Source: Acanthochlamys bracteata
Taxonomy: Eukaryota; Streptophyta; Magnoliopsida; Pandanales; Velloziaceae
Length of the DNA: 64,000 nucleotides
Assembly: GCA_019914995.1 (NCBI GenBank)
Contig: CM034131.1
Coordinates: 3,380,501-3,444,500, forward strand
Reading direction: 5' to 3'
Shown: positions 33,873 through 46,980 of the stretch, one piece after another
Layout: each line of letters begins with the position of its first letter
Numbering within the stretch: position 1 is the first letter of the stretch
The notes under the pieces: generated by a model
The model's input: the letters and a program-made list of their open reading frames with translations, nothing else
Databases searched by the model: none
Told to the model about the DNA's origin: nothing
Position numbers and translations under genes: made by a program

Positions 33873-36800
33873 ATGGCTTCAAGCATGGCGTCGCCGAGAC
33901 TCCTCCCTTCTTCTCCTCTCCAGAAACTCGCTACATTCAAAGATCACCACATCAACAGCAACCAATCCGAACCTATTCCTATTTCAACATCTTCGCCTTT
34001 GGAGACATTCGCTTCCGATCCGATTTTCTCCGCCTTCTTATCTCCTGACTTCGATAGTGCTCGCTTTTCTTCCCAAGCTCTCACTTCCGGTTCCGCAGCC
34101 GCTCGCGCTGAATCACTTCAGGAATCTATCCGTCTTCTGCAGCGCCATCTCCGCTCCGAAGTCCTTGCTCGCCACACTGATCTTCTCTCCCACCTCTCTT
34201 CTTTAAGAGAAGCCGAATCTTCGCTAGTCTCTGTTCGCTCTGCTGTCAATTCGCTGCAGAGCTCTCTCAGTTCTTCGCGAAACAATCTCGCCCGCCCTCG
34301 GGAACTCATTCAAACACACACACTCCAGCTCTGCAATTTAAATACTACAGCTGATCTACTGCACTCTACTGCTCGCCTACTCAAATTATCTCACAAGCTG
34401 CGGTCTCTGCACAGCTCTGGCCGGCTCGATCTCGCCAAAGCGGCCGAATTGCATTATGAGATTGAGATTCTTTACCTCGAGAGGAATTTGAAAGGGGTAA
34501 GCATTGTGGAGGAGGAGATTTCATGGCTGGCCGAGGCAGGAACGAGGCTGCGGGCGGAGGCTATGAGGGCAGTGGAGCATGGCATGGAGGAGATGAACCA
34601 GAATGATATCTGGGGTGGCCTGCAAGTGTTCTACAATCTCGGGGAGCTGCGTTCGGCGGTTGAGTCACTCGTGGCTAAGTATAAAGGGGTTGGGGTGAAG
34701 AGTGTTGGTGCTGCGCTGGACATGAAGACAATTTCTGCAGGAGGTACGGGGTTTGGCCCTGGTGGAGTACAGAGGAGTGGGACGCCGCAGATTGGAGGCA
34801 GCAAGCGTGCAGGTGAGGCGTTATGGGAGAGGATGTCTAGGTGCATGGATGACCTGCATAAGGTGGTCACTGCTGTTTGGCAGCTCCAGACTGTGCTGTG
34901 CAAGAAGAGAGTTCCGTTCACGCAGGTTCTGTTCCTGCATGAGGTTTGGCAGGTGAGTGCACATTCATTTCATGGGTCTTCTACAAAAACTTTGGCACCT
35001 GTTTTGAATGAAATGAGTAGAAGTTATCATATTTCAATGTGATAAGTGGTTAAAAGCTGTGCTTACTCTGTCATAACTAATATGTAGACAATTCAAGTCC
35101 AATCCATCTTCTGGTTCGGTCTTGTTTATATTGTTGGTCTTTTCTTAGAAAGTGTTTTCTAAGGGCTCTTTTTGGTTCATGATATGGTGGTGATAGCTGT
35201 ATAATAGTTGGTTCGCATTCGCACATCGTCGCATGCGCACATCCCACTATGCTTTGAGAGATAGGAAATTTTTATTTGAGCATACAAATGAAATGTGAAA
35301 TCAAACTCAAGTTAAAGCTGCCAGCCTGTCATGTCCTAGGCATAGGATATCTAATACCATGTAACTAGGAATTAACCTTTGTATGCAGTAATGATTTATT
35401 TGACTAGATAATTTACTAAAGCCTTGACAAAAGAAAGCAGATACTTTTACATGTTGGGAAAGTAAGTCATGTAGAAGTACACAATGGTAAGTGAGTCTTG
35501 TCGTTTACATAAATTAGAAATTAACAATCAAGATACTGCATACTAAATCATGTGAGCAACTATTTGAATATCAATCACTCACTGTGTGTCTGGTGAGGAC
35601 ATATGATTTAAAAATTGCTGATTTTTATTTTTTACTTTTAAAATAGTATCATTAATTTTGCACAAGCTGCCATTATCGTTTCAGACCGTGTTCCATCAAG
35701 TGTACAATCTAGGAAAAAAGACATTTGTATCTTGTATAAATTTTCTATGGCGTTGGACAAAAGAATAGTAAAGGAAAATAAATAATTTGCATGTTTTCAT
35801 ATTCATTACCCTTCCGTACGATGTGGTTAAATATTTATAAATTTTTAGTGATTTGTTCAATAATTAGTGTTATGATATGAAAAGCTTTATTAACATTTCG
35901 AAATGTATCATTGGATACGGTATAAATTACTTTTTATGAAATATCAATGAGGTCAAAAGAGCAAAATATAGCTAGGAGCCAAAAACATTCTTATTTTATA
36001 ATAGGACATTGCTTTAGGGAGTGAATTTGTAAAGTTCGTTAGTATATAAATCAATGAGCAAGATAGTATGAGGACTGACTAATTACGAAATTCTTTTATG
36101 GTATTGTGAGAAAGCGAGTAAATATTCCCAAGTTTTGTGTTGTCATTAGATTAACATTTTATTCTAGAGAAAATTGACTTGTGCTGTTGTACATGCCTAC
36201 ATTTTGGATTTTCAATGATTTTTTAAGGCACAAAATTTAGCTTGCTTATAAGGCACCAAAAACAAGTTAATTTAATTTACTTGAAAAGAGTGCCTTGTTT
36301 GTTTCTTCCATTTAAAATATGTATATAGGGTATTTTGCACAATGTTTATGATGAAAGCTAAAATTTTTGGCACCGTGATTACTATGGCCAAAAAGTATAG
36401 CTACAAAAAGTATAGCTACAAAAGTACTATTTTGGTTCTTGAAGTTTGTAGGTCTATAATAAATTCATGTTTAGGTAATATATTTGCTTTGAATTTTTTT
36501 TTATATAACATTCTTTTTGGTCCCACATAAATTATCGGATAACTAAATTTTGATTTAGAATTGGTGTCTTTTGTTTTGATTGGATATAGAAATCTATTAA
36601 TAGGTAAGGAAAGCATTGAGACATTGAATGCAAAGTTTAGAGTCAATTCATGTAAGAAAACTAATTTTGAGAGAATTGATGGCATGATATTTTTCTCTTA
36701 TAAACTAAAAGCCTCTAGATCAAGGTATTGGAATATTGTTATGATATATACTTCTGCTTTGGGAAAAGGTGGGAACCTTTTGTCTTCTCTGTTATGTTAC

Positions 36801-39800
36801 TCAGGATCGGGTACGGGTGTCAAACACAGGTATGGTACTTGTGTCTAACTCTTTAACTAGTTTAGGTATTGGACATGGAGATCTCCGTCGGAAAATATCT
36901 AATAGTGGACATAGGTAGGAGGACTCGTATGCAACTTTATATATAGAATCTTGTATGACGAAAACTACGGAACTAATTTTGATCAAACTGAATTTTTTCA
37001 AAACCATTCCTACTGCAACCTTTCCTCGGATTCGTAGAGTCGGTTTCCCATTTACCCACAACGGAGGAGCCGCCCACCACCACCACCACCACCACCACCT
37101 CCCCACCCACCACCCTTGGAGGAGCATGACAATTTTGTGTTGTCATTAGGAGAATCAACTTTCCCATTTACCCAAAATTGAGTAAAGCTCCGGTCTTGCA
37201 CAGTCAGCTTTTACTGTATTTTTTAGTCACAAGTTGTATATCCTTCTGTAAATATTGACATACAGGCTAAATAAACAAGTTTAAGAAAATAAAAAGACAT
37301 ATTATGCATAATTACAACAGCAGTTAATAGTTTTTAAAATTGCTAGTACCATCTTGACTTTCTGGCAAGTAAGTGACACCATAGTATTTGCATTTACATC
37401 TTTGCTTTCCGTCTGAATCTAACATGAGAAATTCAAATTGTTTCCAAATCCCTAAAGTAAGCCTTCTTTTACGCCTTCCTTTAGCTGTAGTTGGTGTGTC
37501 CCATGACTTCCATAAACACTAGCTTCTTTTTCTAGTCCAACATTATCACCTAGACTACTCCTTGTCATGTCAGATGTCTCTGCTCTATTTCCTATTTCTG
37601 AACAAGTTATAGATATCAATATGAGTATAAAGACAAATGCAAAATATGTAGTCAGATACTTAGAAATATATACAAGCACACATTTAAACATAGTTAACGT
37701 AATTTCTTTTGAAGTTCTCCTTTGCTTATTCTCGGATTGCCTGTGTCTGACATGGATGCTGGATTGTGTTTAAGATCATGTTGTGTCGACATGAGTACTT
37801 GCAAAACCGACAAATCCGAGTAGCACAGCTTCTTCGAGAATAAACCTTTCAAATTCATTTTCTAACTTCAATAATGTATAATCCCTTACGATGGGTAACA
37901 CGCTTTGCAAATTCTGCTTGGATGATTGTGTCACTATTATTCTGTCACCACGGACAGATGCGAATAGGGATGTTAACTGTTTGAGTATTTTCAAATTCCC
38001 AACGCTTCTCAACCTAATTTTTGTTGTTTCTATACCCAAATAACTGGGTTTGTGTTCGGTTCAAAGTAGTGATCTTTTGGTACAAGTAGCTTTTAAGAAG
38101 GCTATACACAAATGTGATTGCATTAGCCTAATGGTTAGATTTTTTCAGGTGAATAGTTGCCCTGGTTTTGAATCTTTTGTGTTGCAATATCTAACATTTT
38201 TCTTATATTATTGAAGCAAATTTTAGTGCAATAGTGCTTGGGTGCTGGATTATATTTTAGGAGTAGACCAGCATCAGATTTCTTGCCACTGGGCCTACCA
38301 GATATTAAGTTCCAATAGTATCTTTTTAAGTAGTAGTTATAGTTTCAGGAGGATATTAGGAATTAAAGTTGATAGCTAAATTATTACGTTTATAATGGCA
38401 AGTGGAAACTCATCATTAGGATGCTTATATGTATCTCATGTTACTTTCTATTTCAATCAAGTAGTGACAATAAGTGCTTACATTTTTAAGAGTCGGATAG
38501 AGTTAGTTTAGTGCTATTGTGGTGCCATTGGATTGCCGGTTATCCTCACCTTGTTGGGGCATTCGCATTGCTTGATTGAAATAGGATGATACATGGGATT
38601 TATATAATAGTCCTATTGTCTTTTGAGCTTCCCACTTTCACAATTAGAATAGCTTAGCTAACGCTTCTAACTCCTAACTTCTTGTATAAATACGATAACC
38701 GCTTAACATATACTACTAGTACTTGATATGTGAGAGGCCCTGTGATATGGACCCTCCATTGATCAGCTCCCGATACATAAAATGCTATTTGGACTTCAAA
38801 ACATTTGCCATTTGGGTCCTAACAATGTAGTTAGGTACTTGAAATTTTGATCAGGTTTTGAGTAGTCACTGACAGGTTCTTACCTGACCCATTTGCCTTC
38901 CCTAGTTGTTGATCTTGCCCTACAGCTAAAAGGGATTTTACAGTTGGAACTAGCAAGCAATACCCGGAAGCATGGAAAGTAAAACCAATATAATCAAATT
39001 TGATCACATTCAAAGCAAATATGCTCAGAAGTAACTTGCATAAAACATGACAGAGAGATGTTAACATAATTAGCTTGATCCATATCAGGGATAAGGAGAG
39101 TTGACCAAGAAAAGAAAGGAAAAAGTTAAAGATTCTGCTTTTAGCCGGAATACAGCGACAGTTTTATCATCGAAAATCTTGAATTTGATGTCAAATGTCC
39201 AACCACAGTTAACAATAGATGAACACAAGTAGTTTAACATATGTGTTAGTGCACATTTAATAAGAAACACCTTTTGAAACATGGGTTCATCGGTGTTTAA
39301 ACGCAAATTTAAAGGAATCCATTTACCATATATCAGTATCAACCATCTAGAAAGAACAAAATGTTATGTTTTGAACTGCATTTGGAGAGAATCCTCACTG
39401 CTCCCAAAGATAAGATTTCTTACATGAATTCTATGTTTTACATCAGTTGTCCAGCAGTCCCTTAAAGCGTAGAGCGAAAGTAGGGTCTTTTATGTTTAAT
39501 TTATCAACTGGAATAAGGGTATGCAGTATGCTATTTATGTTTGTTTTGAGTTTAGTGCTCTGCATAATGTAAGCTGTTGTATCTTTTAACACCTTCCATG
39601 TGAAGCAAGTCATCGTGTCTGCAGATATCTCTAAAACTCTTAACATGCTGCACACATTTTCTTCATGACTCCTTTCAGAAAAGCCAAATCCATGAATTTT
39701 GAGTTATCGCCATCTTTTGCATACCTTTTGATAAATGGAACTTAGGGTATGAACATTTTACTATGATCATTCACTAGTTGCAATTTGCTTGTTCATGATG

Positions 39801-41811
39801 TATGATGAGAATTCTCTTTCATTTTTCCCACATTTGTCTAGATAGTATAATTGTCATTTGCTTGCTCCTTATCATATACTTTTTCTATCTAGTAGAGTGA
39901 TCCTGTCTTGACAGATAGCATCCTCTTGAGAGTGTATCTGTTCTGTTTATTGTCGACTTACTTGTTCATCATATATGATAAGAATTCTGTGATATTTTTC
40001 CCCACTTTGTCTAGGTATCATTCTTGTCATTTGCCTGATCTCCTTATTCATAGATTTTTGCTATGTAGGAGGGTGATCCACTATTGACAGATAGAGTCTG
40101 GGAGGCACTAGTAAAATCCTTTGCAAGTCAATTGAAATATACTTTTACGGCATCAAGCTTTGTCAAAGAAGTATTGACCAATGGATACCCGAGACTCCTC
40201 TCTATGGTTGAGAATGTTCTAGAGAGGATTTCACGTGATACTGATGTTAAAGGGGTTCTTCCAGCTCTCACTCCAGATGGAAAGGATCAGATGCTTTCTG
40301 CCATTGATATATTCCAAACAGCCTTCTTGGCTCAATGCCTAAGCCGTTTATCTGATCATGTTAATGCTATCTTTCCGGTGTCAAGTCGAGGAAGTATTCC
40401 ATCAAAAGATCAGATCTCTAGGATCATATTGCGTATTCGAGAAGAAATTGAGGCAGTAAAAATCCATGGTCACTTAATGTTGCTCGTCTTGCATGAAATA
40501 AGCAAGGTGTTGCTCCTTTTGGCAGAGAGAGCTGAGTATCAGGTATTCTAAGTTCACACAAAATTTTCCTATGTTCTTATTAGTTAGTTCTATCTATTAC
40601 CTCATACTTATTTCTGTTCTATCAATATGATGTTGATCTACAAAATAAACTATGAAAAATTTTATGTTGGATTATAGTGGTTTTTCTCAGTTTCTAGCTT
40701 TGATTAAATGTGTACAAATGTTTCCAGTTTTGAATGTTGATTGAAGTTATGTGCAGATTAAAACTTTATATACTAGTTTCTGGATCATGAGGTAATGCAA
40801 TAAATTGTCTGTGGAAAGCTTTTTCTTTCTAATTTTTTCTTTTTAATTGTTTAAAAAAAAAACCCATTTCACTCTGTCATCTCTATTGGGACCAACTTGC
40901 AGATATCAACTGGGCCAGAATCTCGTCAAGTTACCGGTCCTGCAACCCCTTCTCAACTCAAGAACTTTGCACTTTGTCAACATCTCCAAGAAATCCACAC
41001 ACGTATATCTAGTGTCTTATCATCCCTACCAACAGTTGCTTCTGATGTGCTCTCTCCATCCCTTGGCATAGTCTATGGTGTTGCATATGACTCCGTAACA
41101 TCCCTCTTTCAAGCCATGCTTGATCGACTCGAGTCTTGTATTCTTCAGATGCATGACCAGGACTTTGGAGCACATGGAGTGGATGGAGCTATGGATAATA
41201 ATGCCTCCTCCTACATGGACGAACTTCAGAAATGCATGGTTCACTTCAGGACAGAGTTCCTTTCAAAGCTTCTTCCTTCCTCTGCTTCAAGATCAGAGAC
41301 CATTTGTACAAGTCTGGTGAGGAGAATGGCTTCTAGGGTTCTTTTAGTTTTCATCAGACATGCTGCTCTTGTAAGGCCTCTCTCAGAATCTGGTAAACTA
41401 AGATTAGCAAGGGATATGGCAGAGCTGGAACTTGCTGTTGGTCAGAATTTGTTCCCTGTTGAACAGCTTGGTGCACCTTACCGAGCACTACGTGCTTTCA
41501 GGCCTGTTATTTTCTTGGAAACATCCCAACTTGGAGGCTCTCCACTGCTTAAAGATCTACCTCCTAGTGTAGTACTTCACCACTTGTACTCCCGAGGTCC
41601 TGATGAGCTATTGTCACCCATGCAGAGGAATAAACTCACACCTCTACAGTATTCCCTGTGGCTTGATTCGCAAGGGGAGGACCAGATATGGAAAGGGATT
41701 AAAGTGACACTTGATGATTATGAGATGAAAGTCAGATCTCAAGGGGAGGAGTTCGCTCCAGTGTATGCTATCATGCTTCAGATTGGATCATCATTGGCTG
41801 AAGCAACTTGA
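33873..41811 (+). CDS. COG5: COG5, conserved oligomeric Golgi complex subunit 5
   Basis: Three exons are 33,873-34,952, 40,069-40,542 and 40,903-41,811. Each boundary is GT/AG and every junction falls between codons. Together they encode about 820 residues, close to the length of plant COG5. Exon 1 holds the N-terminal COG5 domain (FASDPIFSAFLSPDFDSARF; LQESIRLLQRHLRSEVLARH) with helical heptad-rich stretches typical of tethering complexes. Exon 2 reads EGDPLLTDRVWEALVKSFAS and exon 3 KNFALCQHLQEIHTRI to LGAPYRALRAFRP and PLQYSLWLDSQGEDQIWKGI. COG is a peripheral Golgi complex of eight subunits (lobe B for COG5) that tethers vesicles in retrograde transport within the Golgi. The first ATG is chosen. 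A second ATG four codons on is possible. No damage is seen. Confidence 0.93.
37072..37100. repeat. CAC trinucleotide microsatellite in COG5 intron 1
   Basis: A run of CAC units (CCCACCACCACCACCACCAC and on) is followed by CTCCCCACCCACC. Short frames here code for poly-His or poly-Val and are not genes. Confidence 0.85.
38105..38300 (+). mobile_element. SINE-like segment in COG5 intron 1
   Basis: TAGCCTAATGG (38,124-38,134) fits the A box and GGTTTTGAATC (38,164-38,174) resembles the B box of a tRNA-type RNA polymerase III promoter. The spacing of 40 bases is usual for SINEs. No clear tail or target duplication was found, so the ends are estimates. Confidence 0.4.
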
Positions 41812-43456
41812 TGACACTATTGAATCCTTTTTGGAATGACAGGTAGCAAAATTGATTATGCCTACAAGATCGTGCTGATTCATTGTTTGATGGACTCTCT
41901 AGTGTAAATCACATATCCTTCTCGTGTATGTTCAACTAATTTACTTAGTTCAGTGCGGCATCAGAAACATATACTTGTTTATTTGCTCATGTTCATTGGA
42001 AAAATAAAAACTTCACTTTCTTTGAGATTCTTTGCCAACTATTGTGTTTCTAACAAACAATGTCAAGAGTATTTCCTGGAGTTCTATCTAGCTGTCAAAA
42101 CAATTGGGTTCAGACAATCATATGCTGCGGAACCACGTAATTGAAAACAGATCCTAACCTTAAGGAATATACTGAACAAAGAAAATGCATCCCTGTTGGA
42201 GGACTCATCCAGCCACGGGTGAATCTTAATAGCAACAATCCGGCTGCACCACTGTATCGCAACAGCATCACACCCCACATTAAACAGTCACTTTAAAACA
42301 TCCTGAAATTCTGCCAAATTTGAGCAAATGTTTATCTCAGCATAACTGGAAAGGTTGCAAGGCAGAATGATTGAAAGAAGTAAATTCGAAAGGCAAAAAC
42401 GCGCTACATATATAACGTCACCTTATTTGAACATTAAATGTAAGCACCAAACATTATTTGTGAAAAAACACAGACCCAACCAACAAAACAGAACTTTATG
42501 ATTTCAATAAGAAGGCTTTACTATTATAGGCTCAGGGCACCATTTGTAAAACAATGACAATTTTTCAGAATCGTCAGACCCGGATCGTACCATCCGTATC
42601 GACCATAAAATCGTCAATTCAGAGCTTAAATTCGTTTGGATCTACAAATAAAGTCAAACCCGTAACGATTTGGGTTGATCCGGACGATTTTCAGATCAAT
42701 CCATCGAACCGTTCATCTGGGTTGACCCAACCGCCTAAACATAAAAAATATAAAAAATAAAAAATCGTTAATTATTTTCTTCTTCCATTTTTCATCTAGC
42801 TTTTGCTCATGCTTTACAGTCGCTCTGGCTCTGGCTCCTCCGTCATGTCCAGAATACAGAATCATTTCCACTGCTGCTTGTCTGGCGGAGGTGTTGTTTT
42901 GGATCCCGAGCGAGATCGAGAGTTGTTCGGCGAGATCGAATCACGAGATTGAGAGCGTGATCGATATCACTGAGCTACCACCTATATGCATTGAAAGCAA
43001 AGGTTTCATCATTCTCAGTAGTACTGCTAATGTAATGTTTTTTACAAGATAGAACATCTAATGGAGTGAATAATGTTCAATTTACTTGTCCGACTACGGA
43101 TTAGTTATAACCTTAGCACCGCGTACATCAGTCTTAGCAACAGAAACATCACGATCAACGTGAAATGTGTTTGAATCATCATGGCTAACATGTCCAGCCC
43201 TCTCGTTTCGGTTGGCAGTAGCTGCAAGGCCGAAGTGATAGCACCTTTTGTGTCTATCTAAGAACAAGGTTCTCAACTTATTGCATCATTGCTGATAAAA
43301 ATTGTGAGGTTTGATCACTTCATCAGCCAACTCTCCTCTCACTAGAAAACATCGCCGTATTTGATCAACTCATCTTGTTGCTCAGGTAGCTCTTCTGGTT
43401 TGATATCAACTTGATTATTATTAGTTGAATTATGGTTTTCATCAATCTGTGGTGGT
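41812..43456. other. 3' UTR of COG5 and intergenic DNA
   Basis: The first few hundred bases are probably the COG5 3' untranslated region. The rest is noncoding. It holds the repeat at 42,565-42,745, and GTGGT at 43,452-43,456 is the left target copy of the copia element. Confidence 0.5.
42565..42745 (-). repeat. Dispersed repeat resembling the hAT end at 32.0 kb
   Basis: On the minus strand it reads GGGTCAACCCAGATGAACGG, TTCGATGGATTGATCTGAAAA and TCGTCCGGATCAACC. The plus strand at 32,036-32,090 reads GGGTCGACCCAGGTGAGCGG and TTCAATGGGTTGATCCAAAAA. The two are clearly related, so this may be an end of another hAT-type element. Confidence 0.5.
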
Positions 43457-43795
43457 TATTGGTTCTAAGATTACGAACTTAGAATTTTTATCACTAGAAA
43501 AATACTAGAAAAATTTGAGACTTACTTTGGAGAAAAATTTTTCTTTAGAAGATTTTTCTTTTCCACTTGATGCAAAACATGCTACAAGCATCTTTATATA
43601 GGGATTACAAACAAGCATTATATTAACTAAGACATTAAAATAAAATAAAATTCACGACCATTACTAACCTTCCTCACCCACTAATTCTCCTAAGTAAGTT
43701 ATGTGCTCACTATTATCATTACTTACACACTTTCTTTCTTCAATGCGTTGAGAAACTCTTAATTAATGCATAAGTTATGATTTGATATTCCAACA
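43457..43795 (-). repeat. 3' LTR of the copia element
   Basis: It ends in CCAACA on the plus strand (TGTTGG start on the minus strand). The other terminus, TATTGG, is a mutated TGTTGG. Blocks such as GATATTCCAACA and TTAGAATTTTTATCACTAGA are shared with 57,379-57,712. Confidence 0.85.
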
Positions 43796-43811
43796 CGCCT
43801 CCTCAAATCAA
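43796..43811 (-). promoter_or_regulatory. Polypurine tract of the copia element
   Basis: On the minus strand TTGATTTGAGGAGGCG directly precedes the TGTTGG start of the 3' LTR. Confidence 0.6.
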
Positions 43812-46800
43812 AACGTTTTTCATACCGTGCATTTCTCTTAACCTTTTGAAATTTTCAATTGGCAACGGCTTAGTAAAAAATCTGCTACTTGCTCCATAGT
43901 ATGACAATACTCTATCTGTATAATATTTTGCTTTATATGGTCTTTAGGAAAGTGAAATCGAGTATCGATATGTTTGCTCCTTCTATGATGTATTGGATTT
44001 TTTACAAATTGTATAGCTGATTGATTATCAACTAATATTCTTGTTGGTTTTTCTTATAGATGATGCAGCTCTTTTAACATATTCCTTAGCCAAATTGCTT
44101 TACATTATAGATACAACTGCCACATATTCTGCTTTATATGAAAATAAAGCCACAATATTTTGCTTATTTGATGTCCATAAAAATGCAGTTGACCCAAAGT
44201 AAAAGACATAATCTATTGTGATTTTCTTTTAATCTTAATCATCACCCTAATCACTATCCGAATAGCCCACTAATTCTGCAAGTTCACCATAAGTATATAA
44301 TAGACCAAAATTAAGTGAGCCTTTGATGTACCTTAAAATTTTCTTCGTAACTAGCCAATGAGACTCCTTTGGTATCTCCATGTAGCGACTCACAAGTCAA
44401 CTGCATAAACAATATCTGCTCTTATGATCGTCATATACCTCAAGCTACTAGCAAGACTTTTGAAAAGAGTTGAGTCAACTAAATCTCCATTCCCTTTCTT
44501 TGATAGCTTTATTTCTGTGGCAATTGCAATGTTCACCGGATTACGGTTGTTCATCTTGAACTTTTTCAAGATCTCCTTCATGTACTTCTTTTAAGATATA
44601 AATATCCCATCTTATTGTTGTTTCACTTTGATGCCAAAGAAGTAGGACGTCAAACCATTATCCATCATCTCGAATTTCTTAAACATTATCATCTTGAATT
44701 CTCCAAGCATCTCAAGACTATTTCTTGTGTACAATAAATCATCAACATAAAGACAAATTATTAAAATTTTGCCTTTGTGATTCCTCTTCATATAGATGGC
44801 ATGCTCATAAAGATATTTGGTGAAGCCATTTGTTTGAAGACAACCATTAACTTGAGCATTCCACGCTTTTGGTGCTTGCTTCAATCCGTACAAAATTTTC
44901 TTTAATCGATATACTTTGTCTTCTTGTCCTTCACTTGGAAACCTTTTCATTGCTGTACGTATACTTTTTCCTCAAGAATACTATTGAGGAATGCTGACTT
45001 GACATCTAGATGATATATTTTCCATCTAGTCGAGCAATAAGTGTAAACACGTTTTCATAATCGATGCCGTATTTTTGATTGTAACTTTTAGCTATAAGTC
45101 TAGCATTGTACCGATCAACATCGCCATCAGCAGTGCGCTTAATCTTGTATAATCACTTGACACATATTGTTTTGTGATTTTGTAAAAGTGTTGTCAACTT
45201 TCAAGTGTCATTCTTCTCTATAGCATAGATCTCCTCCTGCATTGCTAATCGCCAACAATTCTCTTTTATAGCTTGTTGAAATGTGAGAGGTTTATGATCA
45301 ACATATAAATAGAAAAGATTAGACTCACTGTCTTTATCTGTCTGCTCATACATCTATCTAAGATTTCTCATTTTGATTGGACTCTGTTGCGTAGAAGATC
45401 CACTACTACTACTTTCCACAGAAGATGGAGAATCTCTAATAGCAAAGAGTGTAGTATGGTTAGGAGATAGTGGTGTTGTTAGTAGTGGTATCTCATGTGG
45501 GGGCTCATCAGATTTATCCACCATTGGATGCTCTTTGGAACTCTCTTCACTCCAATTTCATACTTCTTTTTCACTAAACACAACGTCTCTACTAGTCACT
45601 AATTACTTGGTTAGTGAATTGTAGAGCTTATATTTTTTTGACTCTTTGCTATATCCGATAAAGATGTATTTTTCACCACGATCATCAAGTTTTTTTCCTT
45701 TTGTCTTCAAATACTTGGGCATATGCAATGTACAAAAAATTTCGTAAGTGTGTGACACTTGCTCGTATCCGCTCCACGCCTCTTGAGGGGTCTTATTCTT
45801 CACCATCTTTGTGGGGCATCGGTAAGCAAATAAGTTGACCACGCCACGACTTCTGCCATAATTGCTTCAGCAATCTCTTTTCTTTGAGCATGGTTCTTAT
45901 CATATTGAATATGGTTCTATTCTTTCTTTCTGCGATGCCGTTTTACTGTAGTGTATAAATAGTAGTCAACTGTCTTTTTATGCCTTGTTCTTTATAATTT
46001 TTTTGAAAATATATTTGATGTGTACTCACCATCTCTATAAGATTGGAGAATTTCTTTTTGTGGCTACTCTCCGCTTCAACAAGAGCTTTAAAATGCTTAA
46101 AAATAATAAAAGTAGCAGATTTCTCGTTAAAAAAATATACCTATAACTTTCTATTGAAATCATCAATGAATGTAATAAAATATTTGTTACCTCCCAAAGA
46201 GATAGGGTCAAATGGTCTACATATATCGGTATGAACAAGTTGTAATGGTGAATCTGCTCTCCATGATTTTTCACTAGGAAAAGAAAGTCTGGTTGCTTTC
46301 CAATTACACATCCTTCGCATATGTGACTTTGTGGTTCAATTGTTGGTAGGCCTCGAACCATACCATCGTAGATAATAACTTCAGGCCATTAAAGTTTAAA
46401 TGGCCAAAACGAAGATGCCATCTTCATGACTCATTCTACACGAGTCCTTGAAAACATTTGTCAACTCTCGTGTTTATATGTTAGAGAAACATACGGTTTC
46501 TTGTCATCTTAACACAAGCTATCAGACCTCCATTCGAACTTTCTAATCAAAGATGATTGTTTTCCGTATGAACTTTGTATCCCTTTTCGGGTAATTGGCC
46601 GATGCTAAGAATACTTCTTTTCATATTAGGAATATAGTAAACATTAGAAATATACTCGGGCTTACCATTCTTTTAATAAATTTTGATTTTCCCTTTGCCT
46701 TCAATCGGGAGTTTTGAAGAATCTTCCAAGCTCACAATTCCATGAAAACCTTCAATCGAGAGTTTTGAAAAATCTCCTAAGCTCACAATTCCATAAATAC

Positions 46801-46980
46801 CTTTATGAGTTACATGAAAATTTTATTTATTTCCACACATGTGATTACTAGCTCCCTAATTCAAGTGTCATGTATCATTATGAACATTTGAATCATCATT
46901 AGCAAGAAGAAGAGTAGAGATATTACCCACATCATTTGTTGCTTCGGTAAGATTAATAAGATCTTTATTTTTTTTCCAGC
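43812..46980 (-). pseudogene. Copia pol: integrase, RT, RNase H, broken
   Basis: In minus-strand order: the pre-integrase zinc region (HICEGCVIGKQ near 46,320), integrase core relics (46,300-45,900), the integrase C-terminal part (45,842-45,603: NKTPQEAWSGYE, YIFIGYSKESKKYKLYN), a loop region, RT (about 45,240-44,612: [41 protein letters not shown]) and RNase H (44,581 to about 43,830). The RT catalytic box YVDD is kept but frameshifts and stops cut pol into at least five pieces. It belongs to the element at 43,457-57,712. Confidence 0.85.

Larger units (their letters stand above)
34953..40068 (+). other. COG5: Intron 1 of COG5, 5.1 kb
   Basis: The intron runs from GTGAGT at 34,953 to TATGTAG at 40,068. 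Most of it is AT-rich unique-looking sequence. It holds a SINE-like segment, a CAC microsatellite, and a 14-bp direct repeat (AAAAAGTATAGCTAC) at about 36,389-36,420. Reading frames inside are short and I could not assign any to a protein. Intron 2 (40,543-40,902) is only 360 bp. Confidence 0.85.

Noticed and set aside
35160..35330. A Harbinger-like MITE end in COG5 intron 1 (AAGGGCTCTTTTTGGTTCATG)
   Set aside because: The opposite end and a TTA/TAA duplication could not be found.
36801..37167. Frames with poly-His, poly-Trp or poly-Val in COG5 intron 1
   Set aside because: They arise from the CAC microsatellite.
36790..37780. A possible ~1-kb inverted-repeat element in COG5 intron 1 (GGGTGTCAAACACAGG and GCCTGTGTCTGACATGG)
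   Set aside because: The two ends match only over about 15 bases with mismatches, and no target duplication was found.
38124..38174. Possible tRNA gene
   Set aside because: Only A and B box motifs are present. No cloverleaf or acceptor stem can be drawn, so a SINE-like origin is more likely.
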